Assembly: GCA_949358305.1 (NCBI GenBank)
Contig: OX442316.1
Location: 10,788,001 to 10,852,000 of the forward strand
Direction of reading: 5' to 3'
From: Strigamia acuminata
Lineage: Eukaryota > Arthropoda > Chilopoda > Geophilomorpha > Linotaeniidae
Length of the DNA: 64,000 bases
In this document: one piece after another, positions 12,701 to 21,922 of the stretch
Numbering within the stretch: the first letter of the stretch is position 1
Layout of the letters: every line of letters starts with the position of its first letter
Position numbers and translations under genes: made by a program
Notes under the pieces: model-generated
What the model saw: only the letters and a program-made list of their open reading frames with translations
Told to the model about the DNA's origin: nothing
Database searches by the model: none

Positions 12701-15700
12701 GCAAAAAGGTAATGTACACTGTTCTCTCCCCATACGTAGGTTAAAGTGAAACTCTTTAATAATTTCGTGCGATTGGATGAAAGTATAGAAAAAGTACAGC
12801 TGGGATTACAGAGATGAAAATGTCAAGACTTGTTCAACCATGACTGGCATCCTATGTCATTATTACTTCTCGTCTAAAGTTTATTTTCAACTAAACATGT
12901 CTGCACCCGGCAAAGCTGAAACGCCAAGTACTAATAAAATGTAACCAAGACATAGTAAGTGAAGTAGCAAGCAATTTTCTGACGAATTCTATCCTGAACA
13001 CACGCACAGCAAAACGTACAACTGAAAATGCCACCCGCAGACTACACACTCCAACCACTAATTTATCGACTGCCACAAAAATACAATTTTATCCAATCTA
13101 TTTCAAATCAAATTGGAATTGAATTTTCTCCCACCAATGTCATTCTAGATTTTTTTTTTTGAAATAAATGCCATCTGCATCTGCAACGTTCGTGCAAATA
13201 GTGTGACTGGAGATCTGACAAAATGCTTTCACGGACACGACAGATAATGAGAAAAGTAAAATGACACATCTCTGGATCAAGTGAAGGCCATCATTAGAAC
13301 TAAACAAGAGCGCGTCACAATCACGTTGTTAATTGTTGTGTACTAAATGCGAATGTAAATTAAAAGAACATCAATTGAACAAGAAATAATTAAACTAACC
13401 ACATTTAACCGAGCTTACATAAACGGAATTGAGTGCAACGGTTCCAAGTGTTGCGGTGCAGCCGAATAAGAAGCCTGCAGCCTGATTCAAGTGCATAGTT
13501 TAGTTGGTTTTCATACTATATGACTTGCAACTTATGTACGTTTTATTAGGTAATAAACTACTTTTTTTACCTCACGGGTTTCTCCTTCAATATTATCGGT
13601 TGCTAGTGTAACCTCAGAATTGTTAGTGTGCCCATTGCCAAAACCTCTGTACAAAATAACTGTCCCTTTGTGCGTCTATTATTACTAGTACAATTATGGT
13701 TCAAGTAGTTGCAGTGTCAAATTTCACTTAAAGACAGCAATTAGGAGAAGCACCAGAAAGAAAGATTTGATTAAAGGGACTGAAGTGATATGACATCTGC
13801 TTCCTTTCAACAGATAATTTGCAATGGCGTTGTCATTGATGCTGAAAAGTGTAGCAGGTGTTTGGACATGATAAAACAGAACGCAAGGATAAAAAGTAAT
13901 TGAATTTACGACATATTTTAAACAAAGTTACAGCGAATCAACCGTAAAATGTAATTAACTCTCACTTCTCCGCATCAATTGCAAAGGAATCCTATATTTT
14001 GTTTGGATATCGTATGTAACTTATAGTTTCCAACTAAAATGTTAGCTAGCATTATCATCATCTTACGTTGTTGTGCAACGAATGTTATTGCTACAATTAT
14101 TGCAATTGTAACTGAACCACGACCAAGCTTTAATAAAAATAAAAAAGATAATTTCAAATAACTTGTTCTTTTGTCCTCATGAGTTCATTTTATTCCAATC
14201 TTATTTCAACTAAATCAAAATATATGAAAGAACAATTATTCTTTGCTATATATATAAATGAATGTCAGCTGCAATGATCACAACACAGAGATATTAAATT
14301 ATTTATTATTAAAGATATTTCTAGCTGAAAGAACAAGTACTGTAATAATAAAACCATCCATCTCCACTATTTCATGTCAAATTTTGGTTTACGGATATCT
14401 ACACGTATCCACAGCTAAACAAATTAATTTTTACAAACAGAAAATTAAAACAACTTGCGCTGCCCCTTGGGTTTGCTGCTGTTGCAATCAACTTAGGAGA
14501 AATAACTTCAATGCGCTAACCCACTGTCCTACTGTAATTCTTTTTCTCGACTTGTTTATGAACATTTAACCAAAATGACACTGGATTGCACGGTGTGTTG
14601 ACTCGCCATAAACTGCGTCTATGTTGTTGCTGCAATCATAAGCTAGATATTTCCTAATCCTTACGAGATAACAACAAAACTTATTTCCCATCATCAACCG
14701 CTAATAAGAAACCAGTTCCCTTCCCGAGGGATAAGTCTACTGATGAGTTATAAGACGTGAGACGGAAAAAATATCTACCCTATTAGAGTTCCTCAAACTG
14801 AATTCTTGTTAGTTCACTTTGTTCTGAATTGGTTGAACGAAAACTAAAACGTTTACAATTAAATTTTATTTGGTGAATGTCATAATTACGAGTGATGTGT
14901 GGAAAAATTTCACCGTCTTCCATTTAATCTTCGTCGGTGACACGTTGCGTGTGTCAATACCTCAAAATATCGATTTCCAGATTAGAGACGCAGGTGTGAA
15001 ACGAATGCGTCTTCTCTCTAGTTTCTTAGCATATAACTTGAATGACACGTGGAGTTCTGGACATTGAAACGAAGCTGCGATCCTTCACAGAATAATAATA
15101 TTTCAAAAGAGTTCAAATTTCGTGGCACAATTTTTAAACTTTGATGTTTCAACAAAGTTTTTACTAGTTTTATAAATTAATACAGGGAAAAAAACCCATT
15201 AAACATTAAATAAAATCATCAAATCAATTTCGCTTCAAAAAACCAGTTTCAACAAACATGAATCTGTACAAGTCAAAAGAAAAAAAAGAAAAAAGCAAAG
15301 AACAAACTTGTCTTTTCACTCGAATAAGAATCAGACGGAAAATTGTTCACATATATTTTTTTTGTAAATTCGTGCACTCCCGCAGCATTCTAATAGAGAA
15401 AATGTCTGATGAAATATTTAATACGTGCGAAAAAATATCAAATATTTAATTTAATCGCTTTTTATCACCATTTAAAAAATAAAAACTTAAACTTCGACAC
15501 CTGACTTTTAAATTCCGTTTGTTTAAAATTGAAACTAAAAAAACATATGTAATAAAAAGAAAATGAAAAAGAAAATGATTCATTAAATCGATTTTCTTCT
15601 ACCAGCAAATTGTTTTTTTCTTTTAAAATACCATAAAGAAAAAAAAACAGAAGAAATAAAAGAAATCAACCTTAATTTTCTCCACTTGGATGTTTTATAG

Positions 15701-18700
15701 GTCATTCTATCATGCAATTTCTTTTTATTTACACCCTCAAAGAAGTTTTTACTTTATTCGAAAAACTCCTTAGGGAACTCACAGTCCAATGCTTTTAATG
15801 TGCTTTTCTAATCAGTATCTGCGACTACAATCAATCAATATCAATCCATTTACTCATCAAACAACTATTTAATTTCCATCTGTAGAAACAACTAAAACCA
15901 CTCTTACTCACATTGTCCTTAAATTCATTTAACAAATCTTAAACCTTTCTAACCAGCTAGTATTTGTCTTTTGCCTAATCCTTTAACAATTCTCACGATT
16001 AAGCGAACCACAATCGCATAAGTGGAAACAGTATGTGCGTTTTGTATTCGTACCACGAGCACAAACACAGAGTGCACATTGCATGTAAATTTCACATGTT
16101 AACGCTGTGCAGAATCTAAATCCGATACACAATTTCCAAGTGGTTCACGTTGAGATTATTATAGTCGCCTTCATTCCAGGGTTTCCCCTATTCATACCAT
16201 TAATTCAATTTTGACAACTATTTTTTAGGTCACAACACTGATTTTTGTTTTATTCTTATAATTCTTAAGTTTTTTATTGATCGCATCACGTTTCACGACA
16301 TTTCCAATAACTATTAAGAGTTAATTACAGAGAACAGAGAAAAGTTAGAGCACCGAGTGTATATTGATGTTGAATGAGTACAATTCTGACAGTTGCTCGT
16401 GGCTCCCCCCTTAATTACAGGACGAGCACAATGTCCATGGCTACCTGCTAGAAAATGGCTCTTAATCTGATGCAGCATCTCTCGTTTATGGATATTTAAT
16501 CTCATGTGCGGAATCTTCACTTATTCAAGTTATATAGTTTAAAAATGCGCTGTTCTTATTAAATATTTAATTAACTATAAATTTAATTTTTAAAATGTAG
16601 GCTACACTGCAGTTAAAAAATCCTCACGTCTGCATTAATCTCCATTAAGATGTCATATAACACATAAGCTTACAGTTTACTGTATAATACCGGTAATGCA
16701 CATTTAATAATAATATTTGTTTTAGAAAGTGTTATTACTATTATTTCAATTTTAAAATGGTCAAAAGTCAAGCAAACTGTTTTTCCAATTTTAAAGTTGT
16801 TTCATTTATTGATTCGACTGCTAACCTCGCCTGTCTTTAGCAGCTGCACTCCAAAGTTAACTAAAGTCAAAGGAAACAATTTGAAAATGCAGTTACAACA
16901 CTTGAAAAAAATTTTGATTCCGTCTAAACTGCTTATTAGCACGATGAACAAGATAAGTGGATAACTCACGCGAGCAATTTTAACCCAACAACAACACAGG
17001 ATTAGGCACATTAGTTTGGCTTTATTTGTGTATTGTTATTTCATTCAAATTGTGCCACAGATTTTGATAATTTAACAATTAAACGAGCAAACTCGGCAGA
17101 AACAAAAAGTCAAGCAGTCCCCTCAAGGAAACTCACATAAACACTCTCCAATCATTTTTTCAATTGCTTCAGTAACTCATTTAACCTCCCTTGTCACATC
17201 TAACTTCATGAGCTCTCAATGTGATTCATTTTGAAATAGTTTGATTAGTAAAACGAGCATAACGCAATTTAACGTTCTTAATTCATTAAATTAACGCAAC
17301 AAACCACAAGAAAATTTAAAAACTCGAAATGGAAAAATTAAACAAACATCCTTTGACACTCAACTTTATCAAATTGAAACTACTGCAATATGGAATAAAA
17401 TAAACCACCAATGCAACGCAGTGAAGTTCATGCAGATAGACGGCAAGAAGAAACATATTCACCGGGCACGATTTTCTCTTACCCGTTCTAAATCTGCGAT
17501 ATTATCACCGGTTTCCATCCGGCTGCCCTTGATAAATGGCGAGTGAGTCGGCAAGAAAAAAATAAATAAAATATTCGCCACTCGGAATTGGAAATTTCCA
17601 AAATCGGCAAATTATAGCTTGAGCGCAATAATGTTTGCGATATTGGACACATTAATGCCAGTGTACACAGAAAAATCGTTTTAAAATATTTTGAGAAAAA
17701 GTAGGTGGTCTATCCAAACAAAATCAAATGGAAATAAGCGTTCGACACACCAACCAAGTGCCTATTCAGCAAAGTATGTGATAAGAACTAATCATAAAAT
17801 CAATGAAATTGTTCTTGTAACCACTTTTTGTACACAAACGTCTTAAGATCTTCAGAGCAAGGAACATTTGTTATGGAATTAAAACATAAAATACCATACT
17901 GGGTAATGCATACAAAAAGCTCTCATTTCTGAGACTCTCGTGCCATTTCCTATTTTTTGACGTTAAATACAACACAACACATTTCCCATTCTCACATTAG
18001 TCGCAAATGCAAACAATAATCCTCTTACATCGTCAAAAATTGTTGACATTTCTTCTTTTAACTCAACTTTAAACACAGCATAAAAAATCTATATAAAATT
18101 TTTATAAAAATAGACTTGATTTTAAGAATAAGTGCATCATCCTATGTGCATATTGAATTATTGAGCACTTTATTTATACCGTAGTTAGAATTTAGAAATA
18201 TATTTTTGGTGTGCACTATTTTCGCTTACCGTACTTTCACACTAAACCATCTCATATGGTTCAAAAATACATTAAAATTATATTGCAATATACTGCTGTG
18301 TATTTTGAAACTCATTGGTTTGCAAATCAATACATTTTGTAAAATGTATTATGAAATGCATTCCCAGTATGAACGCATTTCCAAATGCATTTTTTCAATT
18401 GTATTTGGAAACTCATTATTTAATGTACAAATAAAATACATAATTCCGCAAAATGTTATACATTTTAGAATAAATTAAGTGAATAGCAATATATTATAAA
18501 TTGTATTTTTGAACCATATGGGATACGGTAACTAAATCGCACACTTACTTATTTACACAATTACACACTATTTTCTCCAGGCGTTTTGCTTCTTATACTG
18601 GAAGCCAGTTTTGTTTAATGCGTTAGCTGAAGGATCGTACAAACCGAATGCACTCTTAGCCAATTGCGCCGACGCCATAACGAATGCGTGTTTTGATGTT

Positions 18701-21700
18701 TTTGGTGATGATATGATAAGGATTTATTGCTGGGTTCACGTTATTCGTAATGTCTATAAAAAGAGTTGGCTTGATTAGGGATAAGAAGATGCGGACTGAA
18801 GTACTATTGAACATTTTGGCGTTCCAATTGGCCCACTCGGATGAGGAATTCGATGTCGCAAGATTTATTTCGTGAAGAAGATGGAGAGTCGTGACAAAGA
18901 TGGAGAGTCGTGAAGAAGTGGAGAATCGTGGAAAATGTTTCTAATTTTTTTGAATTATTTTGAGGCGCAGCATTCAAATCGTTTTTTGAATGGACTCCAG
19001 TCGACAAACAGTACGATTAAATCACATTATACTCTGTGGAATAGGCTACCTGTTTGAAGTTTTGAAGTTAATGTTCCTAGACTGATTTTAGAAAGAAAAC
19101 CAGACACCATAAATGCCAAAGCAAAAACTATAACAACCATCAGGGAGAAACGTAAACGCGATAGTGTGCAAACAAAATAAAATAGTGTAGGATTTAGTTA
19201 TATTTACAAGTTAGTGCACGGTTTAGTAAAAATAGTGAAGCAATTAGAAATCTGAAATTCATAAAATTAACAGAATATAAAATATAATATAATATAAAAC
19301 AAAATAAAATGCCCAAGATACCATTGATAAATTATGTAATAACGCTAAACCAACAACACAAATTTCATATTTAAATTTGAAGTACATAAATCATATACTT
19401 ACAAACTGGTTATTTAAACAAACATGGATCTCAACCTACCTGAAAAATACAAACAAAAGACACCAATTAGTAAAACATTCATAAAGCCCAAAACACAATG
19501 ACTTAATCAGCACTGGCAACAAAAAAACCCTGATACTCCTATTGGAATAAAAAAAATAATTCAAAGTACGGAATAGCTTTTGTGTAATATATTGATCTCT
19601 CTCACAAGTCTGAACATTCCCATATATACGATACACAGTGGAGTATTTTATCTTAAGAAAGAACTGCAACTTATTCTCGTGAAACACCATCACACTCAAT
19701 CAGCAACATAAAGAATACTTAAGAAAACTAATTTTAAGATTGATATCTCTGCAGCAACCCTTCAAATTTTTTTTTAATCTTTCTTTTCCTGAGAAAACTG
19801 CTAAGTGAACGAAAGAAAATATTAGAAAATCTTAATGAAAATGTGACGAAAAAATTCCTTTCTGTTGTTTTTGACAACTTTTGATCAATCGAAAGTCAAA
19901 ACCAACAAAAAATCCAATAATTTATCTTCTATGCATTCTTATTAATTAAATTTCTCAAGCAGGCTTTTATTAATACAAATTAAGCCAGAAATGAATGTCA
20001 GATTAATGAGAGAGATTACACGCAACCACACAACACATTGCAATCTATTGATAAACAACCATAGTTTATACTTAAATCAACGCACAAAGGTCGTAATTTA
20101 ACATAAATCCACAACTCGGCTCCCCAGCCCCTTCAAAAAATAAAGACTTCGTAAAGAGGATCGAAATTAAAGATCAAGTTATACCAAATAAATATTCCCA
20201 ACAGTCCCAAGTCTCCATGGATAAGTCAATATCGGTTTTGACTTATAAAAGACCACAACCTTTGGGCGCAATTTGTGTATTTGCTTAAGAATTCCGTCCG
20301 CCATGTTCGTGTCAAAAAAAACATAGGTGGTATTGATCCGCTCATAGCAAAGACACGGTTGCCTCACTGCCCCTAGTGAGACCACATACATCCACTCACT
20401 GTCACTCGAGAGCTAGCAAATAAAAGAAGAAAAAACTGGAAGGACCTACAGCACGTGACAAAAAAGCAATCTTAGTCCGATGTCATTCAACCAAGTAGTG
20501 ATGGCAATGGACGTAAGTAAATGCCAGTTACCATAAATAAAAAGACTGGACTCACCTTTGGTTCAATTTAAACAAGCTATAAGTTTATCGCTTAGCCAAG
20601 GTAAGGTAAGCCCTGAAGAATCGCGATTTATTTTTGCAATACACAATAAATAATGCAAGCTAAAAATACATTTGACTTTTCTTTTCTAAATAAAGAAAGT
20701 AAATTTCTTTCCATTTCTCCTTGAAACGTTTAAACAGAATTTCTATTTGTTGAAAGGACTCATTATAGAAATTTAATTAAAAGCCAGCATTTTTAATTAT
20801 TAGCTTCCACACTTTTGTCGACTTGAGAAAAAAAAAAAAAAAACTCTTCAAATATAGATTTAAAGCTTATAGAAAAGAAGAAATGTTTTATCATTACATT
20901 AATGACTTGGCAACCCGCCTATAAAAGCTGAATAATAATTGTCAACATGGTGAAAATTGGAAGCAAGAAACATAATAAGCAAAACATTTTTCTAATAAAA
21001 AGCGTGTATTGCCGAAGGAAAGTTAGTAATAACAAGATATTATTTACACAAACTTTTCAGACATGCGAGAATACTGTAGTACGAAATCTAGCAGAACTCC
21101 TGGAATTAATGCTCTAATAGAACACCCACGTTCTATTTTCAAAACCCCGCATTTATTTTAGTGTTATATTTTTTAAATCAATTTAAGCCAGTGTTCTAAA
21201 GGATATCGCGAGCATTTACAGATAGTTAACTACTATTTATATAAATTTATAAATTCGTAGATTAAATACAAAGAAATTGTTATATAATGTATAAATAGAT
21301 CATTAGTTTTTAATCTGCCATATTAAACATTGAACGCAATGACGTAAATGCCGACTCAATCATTTCCTTATACAGTATTTCAACAAGCTAAAACTCCAAT
21401 TACATTAATTTAGCTTTTAATTACAAAAAATTTCTAAAAACCAACATTTACCTCTTTTTAAATTGAAATTCTTAATTAAATCTTTATGTGATTTCAATAG
21501 CCGCTATTTCTTTCCAATGTAATTGAAAAAAAAAAAAAAACTCTTTTATCAGTAATGGCCCTTTTCTTTGTGTTATGAGAAGCAGAACCAACATCAAATC
21601 CGCTTAGCAACTTGACTGCAATACACTGGTGTTACTTGTAAAACAAACTTTTTTTCACCCTTTTTCTCGAAAACCTTTTCAGACACAAGAGCACGTAATC

Positions 21701-21922
21701 AAGCCCAAATTTCATTTCAAAAACAAACCACGACGATTTATTTTTTTTAGCATTGCAAGAGCACCAACCCATCTAAAAATAAAACTAAAAAAAAAAAAAT
21801 CCTACACATTTCTAAATCCCACATAAGCTTTAAAAATTCACCCAAAAATAATCCAAAAATAATTCTTCAGCTACCTTATAAATCCTCGGTGCTCCCCGTA
21901 CTTCCAACAGATTCGGAGTCAT
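653..21922 (-). CDS. PDZ-PH-PH scaffold protein, gene-level entry (PDZPH1-like architecture)
   Basis: Secure core exons in transcription order: 8042-7948, 7494-4145, 4019-3647, 3513-3165, 3100-3008, 2864-2688, 2577-2482, 2420-2310, 2140-1947, 1739-1594, 1514-1472, 1174-988, 922-787, 704-653. All phases match, and all junctions are GT-AG except the last (GC-AG). With exon 8954-8885 and the ATG exon at 21922-21875 the model is 1,839 residues. Approximate domains in that model: low-complexity region 72-1430, PDZ 1519-1597, PH1 1614-1715, PH2 1737-1835. There is no RhoGAP, DH, SAM or kinase domain, which argues against ARHGAP21, Tiam or CNK families. A cytoplasmic adaptor binding C-terminal peptides (PDZ) and membranes or phosphoinositides (PH) is the expected role, inferred from the domains. 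The 5' end is uncertain because several alternative first exons compete; the tail from 8042 to 653 is secure. Confidence 0.85.
705..786 (-). other. 82-bp GC-AG intron
   Basis: The donor reads AAAAG/GCGAGT and the acceptor GGCAG. No GT donor nearby restores the PH2 helix frame, while the GC donor joins the frame perfectly. GC-AG introns are a known minor class handled by the major spliceosome. If it is retained, translation adds [10 protein letters not shown] after DKK and stops, deleting the last helix of PH2. Confidence 0.8.
787..922 (-). CDS. exon: PH2 strands 4-7
   Basis: Encodes the middle of the second PH domain, from [13 protein letters not shown] through [13 protein letters not shown] to [12 protein letters not shown]. 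The alternating strands and the FYFHAE motif before the terminal helix are typical of PH folds. It enters at phase 1 after a TTTCTTGCAG acceptor and leaves at phase 2 through the GC donor. Confidence 0.85.
988..1174 (-). CDS. exon: PH1 C-terminus, linker and PH2 strands 1-3
   Basis: Begins [20 protein letters not shown] after the PH1 helix, then starts PH2 with [18 protein letters not shown] and [20 protein letters not shown]. The cluster of Lys and Arg between strands 1 and 2 ([12 protein letters not shown]) is where phosphoinositide-binding PH domains place basic residues; lipid binding is inferred, not shown. The exon enters at phase 0 and leaves at phase 1 (donor TGG/GTATAA). Confidence 0.88.
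1472..1514 (-). CDS. 43-nt microexon: PH1 C-terminal helix
   Basis: Completes a TGC codon and then reads [14 protein letters not shown], the C-terminal helix of PH1 with its conserved Trp. Acceptor TTTTAG, donor CAG/GTAATT. The exon is too short for ordinary gene finders. It is supported by exact phase fit on both sides and by PH1 needing this helix. Confidence 0.82.
1594..1739 (-). CDS. exon: PH1 strands 4-7
   Basis: Reads [18 protein letters not shown], then [17 protein letters not shown] and [19 protein letters not shown] and the FAAESEEDM segment before the final helix are characteristic of the AFAP/CNK/PLEKHA-like class of PH domains. It enters at phase 0 (acceptor GATTTAG) and leaves at phase 2 (donor TTG/GTAATA). 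Confidence 0.88.
1947..2140 (-). CDS. exon: last PDZ strand, linker, PH1 start
   Basis: Starts by completing the Gly of AHAG and reads [17 protein letters not shown], the final strand of the PDZ domain. After a short linker ([11 protein letters not shown]), PH1 begins with [20 protein letters not shown] and [16 protein letters not shown]. Only about 17 residues separate the PDZ and PH1 domains, so the two may form one structural unit. Donor GAG/GTTAGG, acceptor GCTTCAG. Confidence 0.92.
2310..2420 (-). CDS. exon: central PDZ domain
   Basis: Reads [19 protein letters not shown], then [18 protein letters not shown]. It contains the canonical PDZ core L-x-V-G-D-x-I-x-x-V-N-G and the SH-x-E-V-V helix. 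The helix-start residue is His (ASHSEVV), which suggests class I-type ligands (S/T-x-hydrophobic C-termini) by the usual rule. Phase 1 in and phase 1 out; donor CGG/GTAAGA. Confidence 0.95.
2482..2577 (-). CDS. exon: PDZ strands 1-3
   Basis: Reads [20 protein letters not shown], then [21 protein letters not shown] is the carboxylate-binding loop and second strand of the PDZ domain. The acceptor is TTTTTAG and the donor CCAG/GTTTAA. Exactly 31 codons plus split codons join the flanking exons. Confidence 0.93.
2688..2864 (-). CDS. exon: basic linker before the PDZ domain
   Basis: Encodes a charged segment including [38 protein letters not shown] and [12 protein letters not shown], leading directly into the PDZ domain. 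The predicted helix and the basic FKKRYQ motif abut the PDZ, so it may be a domain extension. Phases 1 in and 1 out match neighbours (acceptor CAACAG, donor TTTG/GTAAAT). Confidence 0.85.
3008..3100 (-). CDS. exon: short conserved-looking linker
   Basis: Reads [20 protein letters not shown], then [10 protein letters not shown]. Its hydrophobic and aromatic content stands out from the surrounding low-complexity sequence and may be a short folded or binding segment; I do not recognise it. Acceptor TTCCAG, donor CTG/GTGAGC. Confidence 0.85.
3165..3513 (-). CDS. exon: Ser/Arg-rich disordered region
   Basis: Begins [20 protein letters not shown], continues with a second HDHDLSP copy and repeated R/S runs, and ends in acidic [16 protein letters not shown] and RDHDLSPS form a short internal repeat. 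It is probably disordered and rich in likely phosphosites. Acceptor TTTCAG at phase 0, donor CTG/GTGAAT at phase 1. The plus-strand open frames over this exon are shadows. Confidence 0.85.
3647..4019 (-). CDS. exon: charged helix, Arg/Ser region and CxxC motif
   Basis: Starts [20 protein letters not shown] and passes through an RS/phosphosite-like region ([20 protein letters not shown]) and a helical stretch ([16 protein letters not shown]) to [20 protein letters not shown] single C-x2-C resembles half of a zinc-binding site, but I see no second pair nearby, so zinc binding is unsupported. Acceptor AAACAG, donor GAG/GTAAAC. Confidence 0.87.
4145..7494 (-). CDS. giant central exon, about 1,117 codons of mostly low-complexity sequence
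   Basis: Open from [20 protein letters not shown] at the 5' end to [12 protein letters not shown] at the 3' end. It is rich in Ser, Glu, Lys and Arg with clusters of S/T-P and acidic-Ser sites and a His run (SRRHHHHK). A less degenerate block around 6120-6480 ([52 protein letters not shown]) may be a conserved segment. The first codon is GTG and lies directly after a TTAAG acceptor, so this is an internal exon, not a start; it follows exon 7948-8042 in phase 0. Donor AAG/GTACAC at phase 2. I recognise no enzymatic domain; binding-motif and regulatory roles are inferred. Confidence 0.93.
7495..7947 (-). other. intron between the constitutive 5' exon and the giant exon
   Basis: AT-rich except for a GC-richer patch around 7610-7690, where short minus-strand frames are open. 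The patch includes the weak alternative-start candidate listed at 7596-7637. Confidence 0.7.
7596..7637 (-). CDS. weak candidate alternative first exon ([14 protein letters not shown])
   Basis: An ATG opens 14 codons ending at CAT/GTGATG in phase 0, which would join the giant exon in frame. It lies in a GC-richer patch just upstream of that exon. The donor is poor and there is no clear core promoter, so this may be chance. Confidence 0.2.
7948..8042 (-). CDS. constitutive 5' exon
   Basis: Reads [20 protein letters not shown], then [11 protein letters not shown], followed by a CAG/GTGAGA donor at phase 0. It enters at phase 1 after ACACAG. Both alternative upstream exons (8885-8954, 10961-11003) leave at phase 1, so this is the first exon shared by all predicted forms. 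Confidence 0.88.
8043..8884 (-). other. intron
   Basis: AT-rich. A minus-strand frame runs open from about 8232 through exon 7948-8042, but it lacks an ATG and splice support in the intron part, so I treat it as intron read-through. No other feature seen. Confidence 0.6.
8885..8954 (-). CDS. alternative cassette exon A (70 nt)
   Basis: Reads [18 protein letters not shown], then DDSSR. The acceptor is excellent (a long T-rich tract ending TTTTTTTGCAG) and the donor is GAG/GTAAAA. It enters at phase 0 and leaves at phase 1 into exon 7948-8042. The hydrophobic, Met-rich stretch could be a membrane-associating segment, or the internal ATGs could serve as starts after a noncoding first exon. Joined after the other cassette exon (10961-11003) it is read in the wrong frame and hits TGA, so the two should be mutually exclusive. 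Confidence 0.7.
8955..10960 (-). other. long intron
   Basis: AT-rich. Apart from the weak candidate exon at 9051-9120 and a slightly GC-richer stretch to about 9310, I see nothing coding on either strand. Confidence 0.55.
9051..9120 (-). CDS. weak candidate alternative first exon, phase 1
   Basis: An ATG opens 23 codons (starts [18 protein letters not shown], ends KLFF) and stops at a good TTTG/GTGAGTAT donor in phase 1, which would splice directly to exon 7948-8042. AT-rich composition and lack of a recognisable promoter keep confidence low. Confidence 0.22.
10961..11003 (-). CDS. alternative cassette exon B (43 nt)
   Basis: A pyrimidine-rich acceptor (TCTTCTCTATTTCTTAG) and a near-consensus donor (CCAA/GTGAGTAC) bracket one open frame, [14 protein letters not shown], with the other two frames closed by stops. 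It enters at phase 0 and leaves at phase 1, identical to cassette exon A, and joins exon 7948-8042 as SGSLANSR. The soluble, Ser/Glu-rich composition resembles the rest of the protein far better than exon A does. Confidence 0.65.
11004..13418. other. intronic stretch, no gene recognised
   Basis: AT-rich with scattered poly(A)/poly(T) runs. A minus-strand 61-codon frame near 12891-13076 has an initiator-like TTTCAGTTG inside it but no usable donor. Nothing else supportable. Confidence 0.5.
13419..13496 (-). CDS. candidate alternative first exon with hydrophobic N-terminus
   Basis: ATG followed by 26 codons (starts [18 protein letters not shown], ends TVALNSVY) to a good donor TTTAT/GTAAGC in phase 0, which fits both cassette exons. 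It sits in a small GC-richer island in AT-rich DNA. The Gly/Ala/Leu-rich segment could be a signal anchor or membrane-inserting helix. The promoter is not identified. Confidence 0.45.
13497..16969. other. intronic stretch, no gene recognised
   Basis: AT-rich. Several 60-100 codon frames on the plus strand lack any family resemblance or splice context. Nothing supportable. Confidence 0.5.
16970..17011 (-). CDS. candidate alternative first exon with Cys cluster ([14 protein letters not shown])
   Basis: ATG plus 14 codons to CGC/GTGAGTTAT, a near-consensus donor at phase 0. The N-terminal CxxxCCC followed by W-V-K-I-A-R resembles palmitoylated N-termini of membrane-anchored signalling proteins. 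That analogy is inference; a chance frame is quite possible, because short ATG-to-donor frames are not rare in 40 kb. Confidence 0.38.
17483..17518 (-). CDS. candidate alternative first exon ([12 protein letters not shown])
   Basis: ATG with 12 codons to CGG/GTAAGAG, a strong donor at phase 0, in a locally GC-richer patch (17455-17545). Spliced to cassette exon B it reads naturally into the acidic, Ser-rich N-terminus of the protein. This is the most protein-like of the candidate starts, although short. Confidence 0.5.
17519..18252. other. intronic stretch, no gene recognised
   Basis: AT-rich; nothing supportable on either strand. Confidence 0.5.
18253..18521. mobile_element. MITE-like element with about 36-bp terminal inverted repeats
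   Basis: The left end CATATGGTTCAAAAATAC is matched in inverse orientation at the right end (GTATTTTTGAACCATATG), and similarity continues about 18 bases inward. The 269-bp interior is AT-rich with repeated AAATGCATT-type words and no transposase. A target-site duplication is not clear, so the superfamily is undetermined. Confidence 0.7.
18568..18678 (-). CDS. orphan 36-codon ORF of unknown function
   Basis: ATG GCG start and TAG stop enclose [20 protein letters not shown] and [16 protein letters not shown]. The composition (Ala, Lys, Tyr, few AT-biased codons) is protein-like, in contrast to the flanking AT-rich DNA and the adjacent MITE. It could be a micropeptide, a truncated retrocopy of a small basic (perhaps mitochondrial) protein, or chance. 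I do not recognise a family. Confidence 0.35.
   Translation of the reverse strand: MASAQLAKSAFGLYDPSANALNKTGFQYKKQNAWRK
18871..18935. repeat. 19-bp tandem repeat, about 3.5 copies
   Basis: Units read CGTGAAGAAGATGGAGAGT, CGTGACAAAGATGGAGAGT, a degenerate third copy and a partial fourth. The unit length is not a multiple of three, so it is unlikely to be translated repeat sequence. Confidence 0.75.
18936..21874. other. intronic stretch, no secure gene
   Basis: AT-rich. A possible noncoding exon (acceptor TTTTTCAG near 19442, donor GTAAGTATATG near 19397, minus strand) is too weak to call. A minus-strand frame at 20179-20391 contains an ATG in good context (AACATGGCG at about 20303) but no partner exons or family match. 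Confidence 0.45.
21875..21922 (-). CDS. candidate first coding exon ([16 protein letters not shown])
   Basis: ATG followed by 16 codons to TATAAG/GTAGCT at phase 0, which fits both cassette exons. Upstream in frame the sequence stays open for 16 hydrophobic codons back to a TAA, so translation may begin only at this ATG in this transcript. It lies at the edge of a 330-bp GC-richer segment that looks like a 5' UTR and promoter. Linkage to exon 7948-8042 across 13 kb is inferred from phase and strand. Confidence 0.5.

Noticed and set aside
18206-18478. Plus-strand 90-codon frame
   Set aside because: It overlaps the MITE at 18253-18521 and has the composition of that element.
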